Shown here piece after piece: positions 16,401-18,904 of a stretch of 18,904 bases of DNA; positions within the stretch are counted from its first letter, which is position 1; every line of letters begins with the position of its first letter. The position numbers and the translations under genes are program-made. Origin of the DNA: Candidatus Cryptobacteroides faecihippi (GTDB lineage Bacteria; Bacteroidota; Bacteroidia; Bacteroidales; UBA932); contig JAGHSC010000257.1 of the NCBI GenBank assembly GCA_018066065.1, positions 1-18,904 on the forward strand. Reading direction: 5' to 3'. The notes below the pieces were generated by a model. It saw nothing but the letters and a program-made list of their open reading frames with translations. It was not told where the DNA came from and made no database searches.

Positions 16401-16990
16401 CCGAGCCTTCAGTAAGGAAAGGTTTCGATGAAATGGACTTGAGCCAGTGGGACAAGGTGTCCTATGTGGTCAGGCACCCTGATTCGAAGCAGCAGGCACG
16501 CGATTGCTTCGGAGCCTCGAAGACCGTCAGGTACACTCAGGATGCGCCGGAGAATCCACTGAAGGAAGTACGTGTGGCGCACGACAGGAAGAACCTCTAT
16601 TTTCTCATCACGGGATTCAGGGACTTCACTGCTCCGGCAAAGGGCGAGTCGAACTGGCTTAACCTGTTCATCGGTGCCGGAGAACCTCAGGACAAGGGTT
16701 GGGAAAGCTATGAGTACTTGATCGGAGCCATTTGCGATGGGACATCTGCCTCGATCGAGACTCTGTCCCCGGACTTCGACAGGAAACATGCAGGAAACGC
16801 CGGAATGGCTCTGCACAAGGACAGGATCATCCTCAGGATCCCACGCAGCATGATTGGCCTGAAAGCTGCCGGCAGCTTCCATTTCAAGGTCACTACAGGC
16901 GTGGAAAACCCATCAGACATCATGGACACCTACAAGAGCGGCAGCGCCATGCCTATGGGCCGCCTCAGCTTTCTGTACAGAATCTCCTGA
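13481..16990 (+). CDS. Large lipoprotein with tandemly duplicated GH71/99-like barrel + CBM9-like units
   Basis: 1169 residues. MKNQRPAMGWLVISLMAILLGSC is a lipoprotein signal (Cys23). Four modules follow: barrel 1 (about 45-383), CBM9-like 1 (390-588), barrel 2 (600-966) and CBM9-like 2 (978-1169). Each barrel begins with a D-x-[LF]-GR lead-in and an FYW strand, has a WGKPL..YY block, and carries the conserved Asp of FFD-x-TN (Asp160, Asp710) and the RIDGKPV strand. Barrel 2 has GGWNEW with Glu916. Barrel 1 jumps from FQEQWDRAF almost directly to RDIEP and has no WNEW, so it is probably inactive or changed in function. CBM9-like 1 keeps SGRNDF, NIYFYIRT and TGWKGYDF and has a His/Gly/Arg-rich insert near 412-433; CBM9-like 2 is more diverged (KGWESYEY). 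Likely a surface glycan hydrolase or binder of unknown specificity, paralogous to 5424-7316. Confidence 0.82.
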   Translation: MKNQRPAMGWLVISLMAILLGSCGTPRKSGPESQESKTSVEVATPDTWALVDELGRTIPKDAPSASEREGKTIAMFYWTWHEGDICSYKNIVNISDVIRNHPEALDREATGDVDPDWGQPLQPCFWGKPLFDYYRTTDPWVLRKHAEMLADAGVDVVFFDCTNGSFLWEESTETLMKVWSEARKDGVNAPCIAFHLPFGPIEDSRTSLRNLYAKIYGAGRYKDLWYRIDGKPVIMAYPDNLSDSDATDRAIREFFTFRPGQPDLSSGPTRDDQWGWLEAYPQHSYRNNEQMPVGIAQNTNKQQNKRCYAFNAPGTFGRSYTDANGQDESEMAYVKGLNFQEQWDRAFEFDSERSRDIEPTAEWGDYGDIYYCQLIENVRKFKGIGKTPAVTEMKTVTIGKFQGWDAVGPDFRHYQGNTMHRSHSRHGGGRDGSREKLVNTSGRNDFVDARVARDEDNIYFYIRTASDITPRTDRAWMRLLINIDRDCATGWKGYDFCLNYKSPESDSRGTVSRCTGNVWKWEDAGAFEYSVRGNEMELKVPRQVLGAAGALDFEFKWSDNMQEEGSILDFYVNGDCAPGGRFNFVYCDKAHSEQPTDNSACRLVGIDHFGRSFSTVDSLRTDRKVGLFYWPWIGQPYASDIYDATRIRAMEDGLKILTDMSVDRPDISPNGQAHFWGKPLWGYYNSIDEWVIRKQMQMITLAGVDFIFFDHTNSLIYPEVTLKVCKVIQDMLDEGWNAPRIVSYTHSKSFQTVRSLWKTIYGPGKYPDTWFRIDGKPVVVAYTDAADDLREAASRNDKDYTPGELSQEIRDFFYFFKPNWPSDPTFDDGFPWIEWKFPQPLHSGSGVMNVTVASHPMVPMSFSWTRENWTNWGRGWDPDLKQNVAEDVEKGTYFQKQWDEVIKADPKIVSVGGWNEWVAYKQPWDGEYMLCDSADEEYSRDIEPMEGGYQDAFYLQLIANIRRYKGARGAVPSAEPSVRKGFDEMDLSQWDKVSYVVRHPDSKQQARDCFGASKTVRYTQDAPENPLKEVRVAHDRKNLYFLITGFRDFTAPAKGESNWLNLFIGAGEPQDKGWESYEYLIGAICDGTSASIETLSPDFDRKHAGNAGMALHKDRIILRIPRSMIGLKAAGSFHFKVTTGVENPSDIMDTYKSGSAMPMGRLSFLYRIS
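13613..16987 (+). repeat. Internal protein-level duplication: unit 1 13613-15244, unit 2 15278-16987
   Basis: Both units encode barrel then CBM9-like domain in the same order and share the FYW, WGKPL, FFD-x-TN, GAGR/GPGKY, RIDGKPV and RDIEP landmarks. They have diverged strongly, so the duplication is old and visible in protein rather than DNA. Unit 1 is shorter at the end of its barrel by about 30 residues. Confidence 0.8.
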
Positions 16991-16993
16991 CAG

Positions 16994-18442
16994 CTAGAGC
17001 GCCCAGTCGTCGGTGCGGAATGAGGCGGCAGGGATGCCGAAGTTGTTGTAGAGTCCACCATTGCACCAGTTGCGGAAGCAGTAGCGTACTGCAACCGGCT
17101 GAGGCACGTCAGGACTTGACACGACGACAACTGAATGATCCTTGTCGCTAAGCCTTGCCTTCGCCTTGTGGAATTCCTTGTCCTCGCCAGCGATCTCGAA
17201 GCCGGCGATGTCGGCACCCATAGGATTGAGATTGAGGCCATCGACATTGAACTTGATGAGGATCTTCCCATCCTCTACCACCATGCTCTTGTAGGTCGGT
17301 GCGTCGGCGGCGATGACTCCCTTGCCGTAGTCGTGGCTGAGGGCAAGCAATGCAAGTCTCTGGCCGACAGCCTCCTTGTTGCAAGGATGGATTGTACCGT
17401 ACTCACCGACATCGCAGGTGACCGCCATGCCGCTGTGAGGGATGACTGCAAGCGACTTCTGCTGTCCCTCGACGAAATAGCCACGTTCCCAGCCATTAGG
17501 CTTTCCATAAGGATAAGGAGCGATCTGGACAAAGTAGAATGGGGCGTCCGGCACATTGAAAAGGGTTCGCATCATGCGGACATAGGCTTCCTGGAGACGG
17601 ATGTACTTGTCCGGATGGTGGAGGTTCGTCTCGCCCTGGTACCAGATCATTCCCTTGATTGTGTAAGGCACGATCGGATTGACCTGACCGTTGTAGAGAA
17701 GGCATGGATTGTGGTACTTGTGGGTCACTTCGGACTTTCCGTCAAGATAGTCGATGTTGTACTCAGGAAACTCCTTCTCGATCACTTCCCTGCTCATCCA
17801 GGTCTCGATGGAGCTTCCGCCCCAGCTGCTGACGATGATGCCCACAGGGATGCCGATGGCAGCCTGGAGGGCCTCGGCGAAGTAATATGCGGTTGCGCTG
17901 GTGTTGGCGGCAGATTCAGGCGAATGGAGCTTCCAGCTGCCCTCTGACTCCTCGAGCGGAGTGATCGATGAGCGGCGGACTATGTTGCAGATGCGGAGCG
18001 GCCTGGACTCGCCTGCCCTGAGGATGAAGGCTGTCGATCCCTTTGCAGGCTGCGAGTCGTAGCCCTTGAGCGGCATCTCCATGTTGGACTGGCCTGAGCA
18101 GAACCAGACTTCTCCGATGAGCACGTCATGAAGAGTCAGCGCCTCACCGTCGCTGATGGTGATGTCGTACGCAGGGGCCTCCGGCGAGGCCTTGGGGGTC
18201 GCAACCCTTGCGAGCCACTTGCCGGTCTCCGGATCTGCCGTCACGACTGTCTTTCCTTTCGACCAGCCAACCTTGATGGTGACTTTCCGGCCCGGGGCAG
18301 CCTTGCCCCAGAGTGCGACTTCGGTGTCCTGCTGAAGGACCATGTTGTCACTGAGGACCGATGGCAGCGTGACCTTTGCATCAAGGACGCTGCACAGGAA
18401 AAGGATCGCGGATGCGATGAGGACGGACTTCTTCATATTCAT
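16994..18442 (-). CDS. Secreted SGNH carbohydrate acetylesterase, sialate O-acetylesterase family
   Basis: 482 residues from 18442; the ATG at 18436 is equally possible. MKKSVLIASAILFLCSVLDA is a type I signal peptide. An N-terminal beta-sandwich precedes the SGNH domain (PF03629/DUF303 type). GEVWFCSGQSNMEMPL holds the nucleophile Ser119, SSWGGSSIETWMS is the next block, and GMIWYQGETN follows. GEYGTIHPCNK supplies the catalytic His352. The family removes O-acetyl groups from sialic acid, xylan or other glycans; which applies cannot be decided. The length suits the single-SASA-domain form. It begins 6 nt after the aspS stop on the same strand, so it is probably transcribed and perhaps translationally coupled with aspS. 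Its TAG stop is 3 nt from the TGA of the converging gene. Confidence 0.87.
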   Translation of the reverse strand: MNMKKSVLIASAILFLCSVLDAKVTLPSVLSDNMVLQQDTEVALWGKAAPGRKVTIKVGWSKGKTVVTADPETGKWLARVATPKASPEAPAYDITISDGEALTLHDVLIGEVWFCSGQSNMEMPLKGYDSQPAKGSTAFILRAGESRPLRICNIVRRSSITPLEESEGSWKLHSPESAANTSATAYYFAEALQAAIGIPVGIIVSSWGGSSIETWMSREVIEKEFPEYNIDYLDGKSEVTHKYHNPCLLYNGQVNPIVPYTIKGMIWYQGETNLHHPDKYIRLQEAYVRMMRTLFNVPDAPFYFVQIAPYPYGKPNGWERGYFVEGQQKSLAVIPHSGMAVTCDVGEYGTIHPCNKEAVGQRLALLALSHDYGKGVIAADAPTYKSMVVEDGKILIKFNVDGLNLNPMGADIAGFEIAGEDKEFHKAKARLSDKDHSVVVVSSPDVPQPVAVRYCFRNWCNGGLYNNFGIPAASFRTDDWAL

Positions 18443-18448
18443 TGAAAA

Positions 18449-18904
18449 CTATTTCTCAGGAAGCGGACGGACATCAAGGTTGAGTTCGTCGAGCTGGATC
18501 TGGTCGATCTGGGAAGGAGAGTCGATCATGACGTCGCGGCCCTGGTTGTTCTTAGGGAATGCGATGAAGTCACGGATGGTCTCCTGGCCTCCGAAGAGGG
18601 CACAGACGCGGTCGAAGCCGAATGCAAGGCCTCCGTGAGGCGGAGCACCGAACTTGAAGGCGTTGATGATGAAGCCGAACTTGTACTCTGCATCTTCCTT
18701 GCTGATGCCGAGAATCTCGAACATTCTCTCCTGCATCGCTGCCTCGTGGATTCGGATGGAGCCACCACCGAGCTCGGTGCCGTTGAGCACGAAGTCGTAG
18801 GCATTGGCGCAGACTCTCTCGAGGTCTTCCTTCTTGTCTGAATAGTACCAGTCGAGGTGCTCTGGCTTAGGGGCAGTGAACGGATGGTGCATTGCGTAGA
18901 AGCG
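18449..18904 (-). CDS. aspS: Aspartyl-tRNA synthetase, C-terminal 151 residues (start beyond window)
   Basis: Cytoplasmic class II aminoacyl-tRNA synthetase that charges tRNA-Asp. The frame stays open to the window edge, and the visible part begins RFYAMHHPFTAPKPEH, a hallmark of bacterial AspS near residue 430 of about 585. It contains LNGTELGGGSIRIHE (class II motif 2/3 region), FGAPPHGGLAFGFDR (motif 3 with its arginine) and TIRDFIAFPKN. The C-terminal tail QIDQIQLDELNLDVRPLPEK is normal for the phylum. Nothing suggests damage. The acetylesterase gene follows 6 nt after the TAG stop, which is an odd operon partner for a housekeeping gene. Confidence 0.96.
   Translation of the reverse strand, partial: RFYAMHHPFTAPKPEHLDWYYSDKKEDLERVCANAYDFVLNGTELGGGSIRIHEAAMQERMFEILGISKEDAEYKFGFIINAFKFGAPPHGGLAFGFDRVCALFGGQETIRDFIAFPKNNQGRDVMIDSPSQIDQIQLDELNLDVRPLPEK

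Noticed and set aside
1..18904. CRISPR arrays, tRNAs, rRNAs, insertion sequences or phage genes
   Set aside because: No regularly spaced repeats, cloverleaf-like segments, transposase or integrase motifs were seen.

Overview
The window looks like chromosomal DNA from a gut- or rumen-type member of the Bacteroidales with moderately high GC. The basis is Bacteroidetes-type promoters (TAnnTTTG -7 boxes, two with a TTG/TTTG at the -33 position), few Shine-Dalgarno sites, several secreted lipoproteins ending their signal in ..SC or ..GC, and a dense set of exported carbohydrate-active enzymes. Genus is not resolvable from sequence alone; an uncultured Bacteroidales or Rikenellaceae-like lineage is only a guess. 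Eight of eleven readable gene ends are TAG, which is unusual.

Layout. 1-728 (+): 3' part of a secreted DRGH-type non-specific nuclease. 731-761: a clear promoter. 804-4061 (+): one reading frame for a secreted alpha/beta-hydrolase esterase fused to a GH2 beta-mannosidase-like enzyme, cut by an in-frame TAG at 1212-1214. 4055-4106: three copies of a 16-bp repeat joining that gene to an OPA-type MFS transporter (4108-5427, +). 5424-7316 (-): lipoprotein with a GH71/99-like barrel and a CBM9-like domain, sharing a CTAG stop palindrome with the MFS gene. 7317-7415: divergent promoter region. 7416-10127 (+): GH127-like glycosidase with two added beta-sandwich domains. 10099-10611 (-): unrecognised, AT-richer lipoprotein. 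10612-10873: intergenic, with one inverted repeat. 10874-11995 (-): beta-helix lipoprotein. 12108-13454 (+): MATE transporter. 13481-16990 (+): 1169-residue lipoprotein in which the barrel + CBM9 unit is tandemly duplicated. 16994-18442 (-): sialate O-acetylesterase-family esterase. 18449-18904 (-): C-terminal part of aspartyl-tRNA synthetase.

Reading. Apart from aspS, the MATE gene and the nuclease, this is a glycan-processing neighbourhood with esterases, GH2, GH127, beta-helix and GH71/99-like proteins plus an inner-membrane importer. No SusC/SusD pair or regulator lies in the window, so it is either a SusCD-less cluster or the flank of a larger locus. The combination suggests a complex acetylated polysaccharide, but the substrate cannot be read from the sequence. 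The most interesting points are: three copies of an uncharacterised barrel + CBM9 unit, one of which has lost the WNEW segment that probably carries its catalytic acid; the amber-interrupted esterase-GH2 fusion; and the triple 16-bp repeat. No tRNA, rRNA, CRISPR array, insertion sequence or integrase was seen.
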